46,592 nucleotides of DNA. It comes from Euzebyales bacterium. GTDB lineage: Bacteria > Actinomycetota > Nitriliruptoria > Euzebyales > Egibacteraceae. Shown piece after piece: positions 32,629 through 40,259 of the stretch. The stretch spans positions 1 through 46,592 of the forward strand of contig JACDBB010000169.1 of NCBI GenBank assembly GCA_013695145.1. Direction: 5' to 3'. The notes beneath the pieces were generated by a model that was not told the DNA's origin, did no database searches, and saw only the letters and a list, made by a program, of their open reading frames with translations. How positions within the stretch are numbered: the stretch's first letter is position 1; each line of letters opens with the position of its first letter. The translations under genes and the position numbers were made by a program.

Positions 32629-32634
32629 AGACTA
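32629..32634 (-). promoter_or_regulatory. Candidate -10 box (TAGTCT) for pfkA
   Basis: On the minus strand TAGTCT ends 7 nt before the pfkA ATG, placing transcription initiation at the start codon. Confidence 0.35.
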
Positions 32635-32681
32635 CCCGGGTCGGCGTGGCCTGACGTTCCCGGATGCGGCAGGCTGGGTGG

Positions 32682-33215
32682 GTGGCCACGACCGCGCCCC
32701 GCCTCCCCAGCGCCTATCCCAGCGCTCTCGTCGAGGTGGGCGAGCTCTCCGACGGCGCCCGCGTCCGCCTCCGGCCGATCCGGCCCGACGACGCCCTGCG
32801 CCTGGAGCGGCTCCTCCATCGCCTGTCGCCTCTCACGCGCTACCGGCGCTTCTTCACGCCGGTGCCCCGCCCGGACCTGGACGTCATCGACCGGCTCGTG
32901 CACGTGGACTACACCGACCGGCTGGCGATGATCGCGGAGGTGGACGACGAGGTGATCGGGGTCGCCCGCTACGACCGGGTGACAGCAGACGAGGCCGAGG
33001 TCGCCGTCGTCGTTGAAGACGCCTGGCAGGGAAGAGGGGTGGGCACTCGCCTGCTGTGGCGACTGTCGGCGGCGGCCCGGGAGCGCGGCCTCCAGGCGTT
33101 CGTCGCCGAGGTCCAGGGCGAGAATCGTCCGATGATGGGTCTGCTCCGGGTCCTGAGCGACGACGTGCGCTGGGAGCTGTCCGACGGCGCCTACCACGTG
33201 CGGATCGGCCTGTAG
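32682..33215 (+). CDS. GNAT-family N-acetyltransferase
   Basis: 177 residues with a GNAT fold: RVRLRPIRPDDALRLERL near the start, AEVAVVVEDAWQGRGVGTRL (acetyl-CoA binding loop, QGRGVG) and LQAFVAEVQGENRPM. It resembles the GNAT domain of the large fusion at 20573, which suggests a related substrate class, possibly protein lysines (inference). GTG 32682 is chosen since upstream in-frame ATG 32664 is not better supported. Divergent from pfkA. Confidence 0.85.
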   Translation: MATTAPRLPSAYPSALVEVGELSDGARVRLRPIRPDDALRLERLLHRLSPLTRYRRFFTPVPRPDLDVIDRLVHVDYTDRLAMIAEVDDEVIGVARYDRVTADEAEVAVVVEDAWQGRGVGTRLLWRLSAAARERGLQAFVAEVQGENRPMMGLLRVLSDDVRWELSDGAYHVRIGL

Positions 33216-33314
33216 CGGCGTGCCCGCCTCGTGACGGCGGAGTCGCCGCCAGCGCGGACAGAACGTACGAAGACCTCGTACGAAGTGTCCGAGCTGCCGT
33301 TCCCCGGTCGGCAA

Positions 33315-33331
33315 GCTCGGGCGCATTCACG
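33315..33331 (-). repeat. Repeat R3, copy 1 (17 bp after the MBL gene stop)
   Basis: GCTCGGGCGCATTCACG, identical to 34155-34171. Read on the minus strand it starts 3 nt after the stop codon of the MBL-fold gene. Confidence 0.65.
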
Positions 33332-33334
33332 GGT

Positions 33335-34051
33335 TCAGGCTCCGGCCAGGCGCGCGAGCCGGTCCTTGGCGGCGTGGGTCACGGCGGGACCGTGGGCCAG
33401 GGCCAGCACGTCGAAGTCGCGCCCGGCGAGGGCGTGGATCGTCGCGTCCCTCGCGGCGACATCGGCGCACGCCAGCCGTGATCCGCGCGCCAGGCGCCAC
33501 ACGTTGAACACCGCGTCACCGGCGAGCAGCACGCCGCGGTCTGGCAGCAGGAACGCGCAGTGGCCAGGGGTGTGGCCCGGCGTCGAGACGACCTCGATCC
33601 CGCTGGTTGCCAGGCGCTGACCGTCGTCGAGCGGAACCGCGTCCGGCACCGGCTCAGCGGGTGCAGGCAGGCCGATCCTCGCCGCCAGGCGCGCCCCCGT
33701 GCCGCCGGCGGTCAACGTGTCGCGAGCCCGCGCCTGACCGCGGACCACCGCCAGGTCGGCGCGTCCAGCGGCCACGCGTGGACGCGCCGAGGAGCGCGCG
33801 AGCTTGGCGGCTGAGCCGGCGTGATCGCGATGCCAGTGCGTCAGCAGCACCTCTGTCGTGGCGCGCGGATCCAGGCCAAGCAGACGGATGCTGCGGACCA
33901 GCCTGGATCCGTGATGGGCGAGCCCGGTGTCCACGATCGTCAAGCCATCGGCGTCACCGCGGCCGTCGTTGGCCACCGCGAAGGTGTTGACGTAGAAGCC
34001 GACCTCGACGCGCCATACCCCGTCGGCGAGCTGCTCGGTGCGGTTGTCCAC
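33335..34051 (-). CDS. Metallo-beta-lactamase-fold hydrolase
   Basis: 238 residues with LLTHWHRDHAGS (HxHxDH), a second histidine site in STPGHTPGHCAF, the bridging Asp in LLAGDAVF and a final HGPAV. It is a general MBL-fold hydrolase; whether thioesterase, lactonase or other is unknown. GTG 34051 has AGGAG about 7 nt upstream. It is the downstream neighbour of the PBP4-type gene on the same strand, separated by about 120 nt containing repeats R1 and R3. Confidence 0.87.
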   Translation of the reverse strand: MDNRTEQLADGVWRVEVGFYVNTFAVANDGRGDADGLTIVDTGLAHHGSRLVRSIRLLGLDPRATTEVLLTHWHRDHAGSAAKLARSSARPRVAAGRADLAVVRGQARARDTLTAGGTGARLAARIGLPAPAEPVPDAVPLDDGQRLATSGIEVVSTPGHTPGHCAFLLPDRGVLLAGDAVFNVWRLARGSRLACADVAARDATIHALAGRDFDVLALAHGPAVTHAAKDRLARLAGA

Positions 34052-34090
34052 TGGGGGGCTCCTGTCGCGCCGACCGCCTCAGCTCGCCGC

Positions 34091-34145
34091 CTCAGCGTCT
34101 TATGGCCATCGCTGCGCGATGGCCACGACCGAGATTGCGAGAATC
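34091..34145 (-). repeat. Dispersed repeat R1, copy B
   Basis: Reverse complement of this interval matches 7682-7735 at about 47 of 55 positions, including an intact hairpin TGGCCATCG-CGCAG-CGATGGCCA and AGACGCTGAG. It lies about 30 nt downstream of the dacB stop, in the same orientation to its upstream gene as copy A. Confidence 0.75.
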
Positions 34146-34154
34146 GCCCTCGAG

Positions 34155-34171
34155 GCTCGGGCGCATTCACG
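34155..34171 (-). repeat. Repeat R3, copy 2 (17 bp after dacB stop)
   Basis: Identical 17-mer to 33315-33331, starting 2 nt after the dacB stop on the minus strand. Confidence 0.65.
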
Positions 34172-34173
34172 AG

Positions 34174-35865
34174 TCAGGCCGCCTCGCACGACAGCTCGTA
34201 GTCGGTGAGCGGCACGCCGCTCGAGCCCGCCTCGACGGGGGTGGGCGTCGCCCCGGTCGTGGCCACCGGCGAGTCGGACGGCCCTGGCGCACCGCCGGTC
34301 GGTGTCGGCCCCGGCACCAGGATCGGGACGCGCACGCAGCCGTACAGGTCCTCGGCGAGGGCGAGCGCGACCTCGTCCTGCAGGAGGCGGACCGCCTGGT
34401 CGGCCTCGCCGTCCAGGCCGTTGCCGACGACCGCGAAGTGATAGCGACGCCCGTCAGGTCCCGCGACGCTCCCTGACAGGGAGCGCACATCCGACAGCGA
34501 GCCGGTCTTGCCGCGCAGCAGCCCGTCGACCAGCGTGCCCCGCAGCCGGCGCCGCAGCGTGCCGCTCTCGCCGGCGACCGCCATGACCTCGTCCCACACG
34601 TCGGCGAAGTTCGACGCCGTCATCCTTGCGTCCAGCCCGGTCAGGAACGCGGGCGTCAGCCGATCGTCGCGCGACAGTCCCGATCCGTCGGCCAGCACCG
34701 CCTCGGACCAGTCCAGCTCGAGCGGCTCGAGCGCCTGGGGATGCGCGGCTGCGCTGCCCGCCCATGTCCCGTCGTCGTTCCATGCCATGCCGACGGCCCT
34801 GAAGATGCCGTCCGCCATGTGGTTGTCGCTGCGCTGGACGGTGTGCCGCAGCAGCTCGCCGACCGGCGGGCTGTCGACCGTGGCGAGCGCGACCAAAGCA
34901 TGGGGGGCGGTTCCGGCCGCGGTCGGCTCGCCTTCGATGGTGACGTCGAGGTCGAGCAGGAGGCCGTGCAGCGACACGGCCGCCTGCAGGGCGGGGTCGG
35001 CGGCAGGGGTCGACTGGAACGTGCCGTCGGAGTTGAACAGCCGGCGGCCGGCGTCCACCGTGAGTCCCGAGGAGCGCGTGCCGTCGCCGCGCTCGGTGTA
35101 GCGGGGCAGCCACCCGGTCGGTTCCGGCTGGTCAGGAAGGATCGTCGGGTCGCCGATCACCCGCCCGGTGACGCGGGTGATCCCGGCCGAGGTGACCGCG
35201 CTCGCGAGCGTCTCCAGCGGCGTGCGCGGCCGGTCGGGGTTGACCAGCTCGGCGAACCGCGGGGTGGCCAGCGCGGGGTCACCGCCGCCCACCAGCACCA
35301 GGTCGCCCCGCAGCACCCCGTCGGCGTCCGGTTCGGCTGTGGCGCGCAGCTCGGTGGTGAAGCGGTGGTCGGGGCCGAGCACCGCCAGCGCCCCCGCCGC
35401 GGCGACCAGTTTCTGCGTCGAGGCGGGCAGCAGCGGCCGCTCGGCGTCGTCGTCGAACAGGACTGCTCCCGCTCCGTCGATGACCGACACGCCGAGGTCG
35501 GCGTCCGGCGGCAGCCCCGGCAGGTCGAGCAGCCCTTCCAGCCGCGCGCGCAGGTCCGGGTTGTCCACCGCTGCCGCAGCCGGCCCGGGGGTCGGTGTCG
35601 GCGCCGCGGTCGGCAGCGGCGGCGGGGCGGCCGTGGCCAGCGCCGCGGGCGGGAGGGTCGGCGTCGCGGTGGGCGGCGGGACCGGCGACGGCGTGGGCGC
35701 CGGAGCGCCGGCCGAGGCGACCGACGGGAGTGGCGCGGGTGCGGGTGTCGAGTCGCCGGCGACGGCGACCGGCCCGACCGGTAGGAGCCCGAGACCGGAC
35801 GCCGCGACGACGCCGGCGCACGAGAGCGCACCGGCGACAGCAGCAAGACCCATTCGCCGTCGCAT
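34174..35865 (-). CDS. dacB: D-alanyl-D-alanine carboxypeptidase/endopeptidase (PBP4 / DacB, S13 family)
   Basis: 563 residues. After an N-terminal hydrophobic signal/anchor comes a long Pro/Ala/Thr-rich linker (about 40-100), then an S13 penicillin-binding domain with SxxK (STQK, about 149), SxN (SDN, about 345) and KTG (GKTGSL, about 452). The C-terminus has a Pro/Thr-rich extension. It trims peptidoglycan stem peptides outside the membrane. ATG 35865 precedes the signal peptide. Repeat R2 lies 12 nt upstream of the start and R3/R1 follow the stop. Confidence 0.93.
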   Translation of the reverse strand: MRRRMGLAAVAGALSCAGVVAASGLGLLPVGPVAVAGDSTPAPAPLPSVASAGAPAPTPSPVPPPTATPTLPPAALATAAPPPLPTAAPTPTPGPAAAAVDNPDLRARLEGLLDLPGLPPDADLGVSVIDGAGAVLFDDDAERPLLPASTQKLVAAAGALAVLGPDHRFTTELRATAEPDADGVLRGDLVLVGGGDPALATPRFAELVNPDRPRTPLETLASAVTSAGITRVTGRVIGDPTILPDQPEPTGWLPRYTERGDGTRSSGLTVDAGRRLFNSDGTFQSTPAADPALQAAVSLHGLLLDLDVTIEGEPTAAGTAPHALVALATVDSPPVGELLRHTVQRSDNHMADGIFRAVGMAWNDDGTWAGSAAAHPQALEPLELDWSEAVLADGSGLSRDDRLTPAFLTGLDARMTASNFADVWDEVMAVAGESGTLRRRLRGTLVDGLLRGKTGSLSDVRSLSGSVAGPDGRRYHFAVVGNGLDGEADQAVRLLQDEVALALAEDLYGCVRVPILVPGPTPTGGAPGPSDSPVATTGATPTPVEAGSSGVPLTDYELSCEAA

Positions 35866-35876
35866 GGGTCAGGAGC

Positions 35877-35939
35877 CCGCGCCAGCGGGTGGCCCGGCTC
35901 GCGCGCACCGGGCGGCGCCTGGCGGCGTTGGGCTCGTCG
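35877..35939 (+). repeat. Dispersed repeat R2, copy 2
   Basis: 63 nt, 59 identical to 30416-30478. It lies just upstream of dacB, within the spacer that should carry its promoter. The outer edge GAGCCCGCGCCAG and inner end CTGGCGGCGTTGGGCTC make an imperfect palindrome. Confidence 0.85.
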
Positions 35940-36063
35940 TAGGTAGGCCCACTACGAGTTTCCTCGCCCGCCTTGCCATGCATCCACCCCGAGCACGCTC
36001 CCTGATCGAGCCACCTGTTGGCGCGGCCTCTATGCGGTCGAGGATAGCCGCGCGGCGCCGAGG

Positions 36064-37401
36064 TCAGCGTTCCATGGGGGTCGCTGTGCCACCGTGGCGG
36101 GCGAACACCGCGACCGCCTCGATGGCTGCCGTGTGCGCGAACAGGTCGACCGGGGTGACCGTGACGAGCGTCAGCCCGGCGTCGACCAGGGCGCGCGCGT
36201 CCCTTGCCAGCGCGGCGGGGTCGCACGCCACGTACACGACCGTGCGCGGCTCGAGCTCGGCGAGCCGCGCGGTGGTCTCGGCCCCAGCCCCTCTGCGCGG
36301 CGGGTCGAGCACCACCACGTCGAACCAGCGGTGCGCCGCGGCCATCTCGGCAACCGCCGCCTCGGCGGGTCCGGTGCGCACGTCCGCGTCGTACTCGACG
36401 AGGTTCTGGCGGGCGTCGCCCGCCGCGCTGGGGTCTGCTTCGACCGCGGTGACCAGCGCGCCGTCGGCGGCCAGCGCACGGGCGAACAGGCCGACGCCGG
36501 CGTACAGGTCCAGCACCGTGTCGCCGGGCTGCACCGCGGCGGCGCCGCGCACTAGGTCGACGAGAACGGCGGCGCCCAGGGTCCCGGATTGGAAGAAGCT
36601 GCCCGCCGACACCCGGTACATCGCGTCACCGACCCGCTTCGTGACCGTCGTCTCCCCGCGCAGCGCAAGCGGGCCGCGCGGTGAGGTCAGCGCCACGCCG
36701 ACGTCGCCGTCGGGCACCGGAGGCACGCCCTCGGCCCCCGGAGAGACGATCCACACCCCCTGGGCCGACCCGGAGCCAGGCGGCTCCCCAGCGGGCTGGC
36801 CGGCCCTGACGGTCACCTCGTCGACGCCGATCCAGGCATCGCCCGCCAGCTCCCGCAGCCGCTGCGTCTCGTCGGTCAGCAGCAGGCATCGGTCGATCGC
36901 GACGACATCGTGGCCGCCGCGCCGTCGGAAGCCCAACTGCCCCTCGGAGGTGACCGCGAAGCGAGCCTGCTCCCGGTAGCCCTGCGTGGCGGGCACGCGG
37001 GTCTGGTCGACCGGCGGATCTGCGAACCGGCCGATCCGCTCCAACTGCTCGGTGACGATGCGGCGCTTCATCGCCGCCTGGCGCGTAGGTGCGACGTGCT
37101 GCAGCGCGCATCCGCCGCAGCGGGGCGGACCGCCGGGCTCCTCGCTGCCGTAGTAAGGGCACGGGGGCTCCACACGGTCCGCAGACGGGAGGAGCACCGC
37201 TACTAGCCGCGCCCGCGCCCAGCGTTTGCGCTGCTCGGTGACCTCGACCAGGACCCGCTCGCCGGGGATCGCGCCCGCCACGAAGCAGGCCTTGCCGTTG
37301 GGGAGCCTGCCCACTGCCTCGCCGGCATGGGTGAGTCCGTGCAGCTCGAGCTCGTGCCGTTGCGCTGGCGCTCGAGCCGTGGAAGACGCGGAAGACGACA
37401 T
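36064..37401 (-). CDS. Class I SAM-dependent RNA methyltransferase, RlmD/TrmA (RumA) family
   Basis: 445 residues. An N-terminal TRAM-like domain is followed by 4Fe-4S cysteines in CPYYG...RCGGCALQH and IDRCLLL, a SAM-binding motif LDLYAGVGLFARAL, DPPRRG and the catalytic cysteine in VACDPAALARD. The family makes 5-methyluridine in rRNA or tRNA. The spacing between the first two cluster cysteines is expanded (C-x13-C) compared with the usual C-x5-C. The target base is not assignable from sequence. The spacer to the next gene is about 290 nt. Confidence 0.9.
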   Translation of the reverse strand: MSSSASSTARAPAQRHELELHGLTHAGEAVGRLPNGKACFVAGAIPGERVLVEVTEQRKRWARARLVAVLLPSADRVEPPCPYYGSEEPGGPPRCGGCALQHVAPTRQAAMKRRIVTEQLERIGRFADPPVDQTRVPATQGYREQARFAVTSEGQLGFRRRGGHDVVAIDRCLLLTDETQRLRELAGDAWIGVDEVTVRAGQPAGEPPGSGSAQGVWIVSPGAEGVPPVPDGDVGVALTSPRGPLALRGETTVTKRVGDAMYRVSAGSFFQSGTLGAAVLVDLVRGAAAVQPGDTVLDLYAGVGLFARALAADGALVTAVEADPSAAGDARQNLVEYDADVRTGPAEAAVAEMAAAHRWFDVVVLDPPRRGAGAETTARLAELEPRTVVYVACDPAALARDARALVDAGLTLVTVTPVDLFAHTAAIEAVAVFARHGGTATPMER

Positions 37402-37690
37402 GAACGCGGAAGCCTACCGCGGCCTCCCAGCCCGCCACCCAGGACCGGAACGAGAAAAGTCCGCAAGTCGGCAGGAGATCGGTCGACGGGTGACGAAGAC
37501 CACCACATCACGGTGCACCATCGGTCCTGGGCGAAACGGCCCGGCCCGACAACGGTGCCTCGCATCTCGGGCGCGGCGGCCCGACGGTGCCGGAGGCCCC
37601 GGTTCCCACGGGACCCGGGGTCTCCTTCATGCCCGAACGTCGCCGAGGCAGCCAAACGTCCTGGCGACGGTCTACCCCGGTCGCGCGGCC
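37402..37690. other. Spacer between the RNA methyltransferase gene and prmA
   Basis: No coding signal was found. It contains a GC-rich hairpin at 37597-37620 and should hold the promoter of the minus-strand methyltransferase gene, but no clear -10/-35 was recognised. Confidence 0.4.
37597..37620 (-). terminator. Hairpin downstream of prmA
   Basis: CCCCGGTTCCC-AC-GGGACCCGGGG is an 11-bp stem with one mismatch, about 70 nt after the prmA stop on the minus strand. Likely terminator; no T-run on that strand. Confidence 0.45.
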
Positions 37691-38494
37691 CTACCTACCG
37701 GTCGCGCTGCCGACCAGCACCACCCATTCACCGCCGGCGCGGTCCCAGACCGGCAGGCCAGCGGCGGCGAAGGCCGCGACCGCTTCCGAGCGCCGTTCGA
37801 CGGCGACCCCTGACGCGATGAGCGCACCCCTGGCCGCCAGGCGGGCGACCAGCGCCGGCGCCAGACTCGACAGGGTCGCGGTGTCGAGGTTGGCCAGCAC
37901 CAGGTCGAAGCGCCCGTGGACCTCGTGGACCGAGCCGAGACGCACGTCGACGCGCACGTCGTTGGCGGAGGCGTTGTCGGTTGCGGCCGCCACAGCCAGC
38001 GGGTCGGTGTCGACCGCGACGACCGTAGCGGCGCCCAGCCGGGCCGCGGCGATAGCCAGCACACCCGTGCCGGTCCCGACGTCCAGGACGCTGGCGAGGA
38101 CGAGATCCAGCTCGCACAGGGCCGCTAGGCAACCGGCGGTGGTCTCGTGGTGACCGGTGCCGAACGCCTGCGCCGGCTCGATGATCAGGTCGATGCCTCC
38201 ATCGGTTGCCGAACCTTCGCCATGAGGTCGCGCCTTCCACGGCGGGACGATGCGCAGCGACCCGACCTCGACCGGCTCCAGCCGTGCCTTCCACTGAGCG
38301 TGCCAGTCGGCGTCAGGCACCGCCTCCCACTCGCCGGAGACCGGTAGCCCTGCCACCCGCTCAGGCAGCCACACGGTCGCCCTGCCGTCCTCCTCGGTGA
38401 TCCCCAGCAGTCCTGCGGCCTCCAGGGCCTCCAGGTGGACGTTGACAGTGTCGAGGTCCAGTCCGGTCCGCAGCGCCCATGTCCCGGCCGCCAT
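37691..38494 (-). CDS. prmA: Ribosomal protein L11 methyltransferase PrmA-like
   Basis: 267 residues with AFGTGHHETT (the GTGxHxTT motif of PrmA), SAM motif VLDVGTGTGVLAIAAARLGA and FDLVLANLDTATL at the active site. PrmA trimethylates lysines/N-terminus of L11. ATG 38494 begins 11 nt after the stop of the IsdG-like gene, so the two form an operon; a longer frame overlaps that gene and is rejected. The N-terminal domain is only loosely conserved, so a related methyltransferase remains possible. Confidence 0.83.
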   Translation of the reverse strand: MAAGTWALRTGLDLDTVNVHLEALEAAGLLGITEEDGRATVWLPERVAGLPVSGEWEAVPDADWHAQWKARLEPVEVGSLRIVPPWKARPHGEGSATDGGIDLIIEPAQAFGTGHHETTAGCLAALCELDLVLASVLDVGTGTGVLAIAAARLGAATVVAVDTDPLAVAAATDNASANDVRVDVRLGSVHEVHGRFDLVLANLDTATLSSLAPALVARLAARGALIASGVAVERRSEAVAAFAAAGLPVWDRAGGEWVVLVGSATGR

Positions 38495-38505
38495 GCGTCG
38501 TCGGG

Positions 38506-38814
38506 CTACCTCGACTTGCTCTCGGCCACCTCGAAGGTCCACACCTCGCCGCCCGTCGCCGCCGGGGCCGACGCGGACGCCTGGGCGTGGCCCTTGGAGA
38601 AGGCCGGCGAGGACACCCACGCCTGGAATGACTCCTCGCTTGCCCAGCGGGTGTACACGAGGTAGTCGTCCTGACCGGTGACGGGTCGCAGCAGTTCGAA
38701 GTGCTCGAAGCCGTCCATCTTGTCGACCTCACCCGCGCGGCTGGCGAAGCGCTGCTCGAGCGTCCCGCGCATCTCGGCGGGGACGCGCAGGACGTTGATG
38801 GCCACGAACGACAT
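38506..38814 (-). CDS. IsdG-family heme-degrading monooxygenase
   Basis: 102 residues with the antibiotic-biosynthesis-monooxygenase/IsdG ferredoxin-like fold. The heme-oxygenase triad is present at the canonical spacing: Asn7, Trp66 and His76. The motif around the last two is FQAWVSSPAF then SKGH. IsdG/IsdI-type enzymes open heme to release iron. ATG 38814 is the natural start; a longer minus-strand frame is rejected. It precedes prmA by 11 nt, an odd pairing, and diverges from the split-barrel gene at 38902. Confidence 0.85.
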   Translation of the reverse strand: MSFVAINVLRVPAEMRGTLEQRFASRAGEVDKMDGFEHFELLRPVTGQDDYLVYTRWASEESFQAWVSSPAFSKGHAQASASAPAATGGEVWTFEVAESKSR

Positions 38815-38901
38815 CTTGGGGACTCCTATGCTCGGCGGGCTGCTCGGCGGCGTGCTCGCCTCTACGATATCGGTGACGGCCGCCGGAGGAGGAGACGCGC
38901 A

Positions 38902-39708
38902 GTGACGATGCCGGCCCCGCTGGCCGAGGGCTCCCGCTGCGTGCTGGCCGTCCGGGGCCTCCGCGGCCCGCTGGCCGCACCGATGGCGTTCTGGTTCGAC
39001 GGGGAGGGCTTGTGGACGACCACCTCCGGAGCCAGCGTCAAGGCCGAGGTGCTGCGGCGCGACCCCACCTGCGTCGCGTACGTGCCACCAGCGGACCCCT
39101 CGGACCCCGGTGTGGTGGTGCGGGGACACGCCCGGGTGCACTCGCTGCGGGACCCGGTCGCGCTTGCGCTGCACGCGCCCACGATCTCGGCGGCCATGAC
39201 GGCGCTGGCCGCGCGCAACGTCGGGACGCTGCTCGGCTACGCCCAGGACGCCCCGCAGATCCCGCTCCGCTGGACACCGCCGAACCGCGTGGTGGTGCGG
39301 CTGGCTGCCGAGGAGATCGAGGAGATCACGGCGCCTGAGCCGGGTCCCGGCATCGCGCCGGCCCTGCCCGCGCAGGTTCCCGCCGTGGTCCGCAGGGCGT
39401 TGGCGGGGCGGCGCCGGATCGCTCTTGCCGTGGACGGCGGCCGCCTTGACGTGGTGCCCGCGGCGTGGGGACAGGGCTACCGGCTGACGCTGCCTGTCGG
39501 GTGGGGACCGGCCGATGGCGTGGCGGCTTGCGCGGTGGTCGACGCCGAGCCGCGACGTCGGCCGACCGAAGTGCTGGGGCTGGCGCTGCGCGGCATCGTC
39601 ACCGACCGCACGCTGCGGCCTGAGCGCGCCACCTGGTGGCGCGGCTTCGATCTCGCCACCGTCGACGTGCCGGCGCCCACGGATCCCGGCATCACCTTGC
39701 CTGACTGA
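38902..39708 (+). CDS. Pyridoxamine 5'-phosphate oxidase-like FMN-binding split-barrel protein
   Basis: 268 residues. The N-terminal half reads like a PPOX/FMN-binding split barrel (AFWFDGEGLWTTTSGASVKA, then PTCVAYVPP and VVVRGHARVH). The C-terminal half (LDVVPAAWGQGYRL, RGIVTDRTL) repeats similar elements, suggesting a two-barrel protein. Function unknown; flavin- or heme-related chemistry is plausible given the divergent IsdG-like gene. GTG 38902 has GGAGGAGGAGA 7 nt upstream. Confidence 0.7.
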   Translation: MTMPAPLAEGSRCVLAVRGLRGPLAAPMAFWFDGEGLWTTTSGASVKAEVLRRDPTCVAYVPPADPSDPGVVVRGHARVHSLRDPVALALHAPTISAAMTALAARNVGTLLGYAQDAPQIPLRWTPPNRVVVRLAAEEIEEITAPEPGPGIAPALPAQVPAVVRRALAGRRRIALAVDGGRLDVVPAAWGQGYRLTLPVGWGPADGVAACAVVDAEPRRRPTEVLGLALRGIVTDRTLRPERATWWRGFDLATVDVPAPTDPGITLPD

Positions 39709-39719
39709 TCGGGTGTGTG

Positions 39720-40217
39720 ATGGCTGAGGTACCGACCTGCGCCTACCGCGTCGACGCGGAACTGGTGGAGCTGCTCGATGCGCAGCTCGGGCCGCCGCTC
39801 GACTCCTACGTCCGAGGCTGGCAGGTGTGGCTCGACGACAGCGGCCCGGACGGCGAGACCCTGGAGTGGCGGCTCCACCCACCAGCGCGCTTCCGCATGC
39901 CGAGGGGCGTGAACCCGCACGACCTGTTCGACGTCGTTCTCCAGGGCATCGCGGCGGAAGGCGAGGACGGCGCGTTCGCCGCCGGAGGGGAGCAGCGCCG
40001 CCTCGATGAGGTCTGGGAGGTGCTCGAGGTGTTTCCCGCCTTCGGGCTGGTGCCGGGACCGGACGGCCTGGTCGCCGCCGCGACCGCCGCGCTGGACGGC
40101 CGCCGTCCCGATGTGGCTGGGCTCGCCGATCACGAGCGCCTTGGCGATCTGTGGAAGGGCAAGCGCGGCGACTTCTCCGTCGGGCGGGCGCTGCTCGCCC
40201 AGCTGGGTCCCGTGTGA
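39720..40217 (+). CDS. Hypothetical protein
   Basis: 165 residues (GTG at 39717 is an alternative, one codon longer). No family recognised. It contains YRVDAELVELLDAQLGPPLD, a Trp-rich middle (GWQVWLDDSGPDGETLEWRL) and the segment LGDLWKGKRGDFSVG near the end. Cytosolic by appearance. It starts 11 nt after the split-barrel gene and is probably co-transcribed with it. Confidence 0.7.
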   Translation: MAEVPTCAYRVDAELVELLDAQLGPPLDSYVRGWQVWLDDSGPDGETLEWRLHPPARFRMPRGVNPHDLFDVVLQGIAAEGEDGAFAAGGEQRRLDEVWEVLEVFPAFGLVPGPDGLVAAATAALDGRRPDVAGLADHERLGDLWKGKRGDFSVGRALLAQLGPV

Positions 40218-40247
40218 AAGGTGGATCGCCGGAGCAAGGGTGCGCGG

Positions 40248-40253
40248 TAGCGT
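40248..40253 (+). promoter_or_regulatory. Candidate -10 box (TAGCGT) for the class IV aminotransferase
   Basis: TAGCGT, the same hexamer as in the MATE promoter, ends 6 nt before the ATG at 40260, implying a leaderless transcript. Confidence 0.4.
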
Positions 40254-40259
40254 CTTCCC

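Noticed and set aside
33264-33285. Direct repeat CGTACGAAG (twice, 13 nt apart)
   Set aside because: Short, between convergent gene ends, with no associated element; probably a chance duplication.
33216-33334. Possible gene in the spacer between the GNAT and MBL genes
   Set aside because: The frames here are continuations of shadow ORFs; no start with a ribosome-binding site and no conserved motif.
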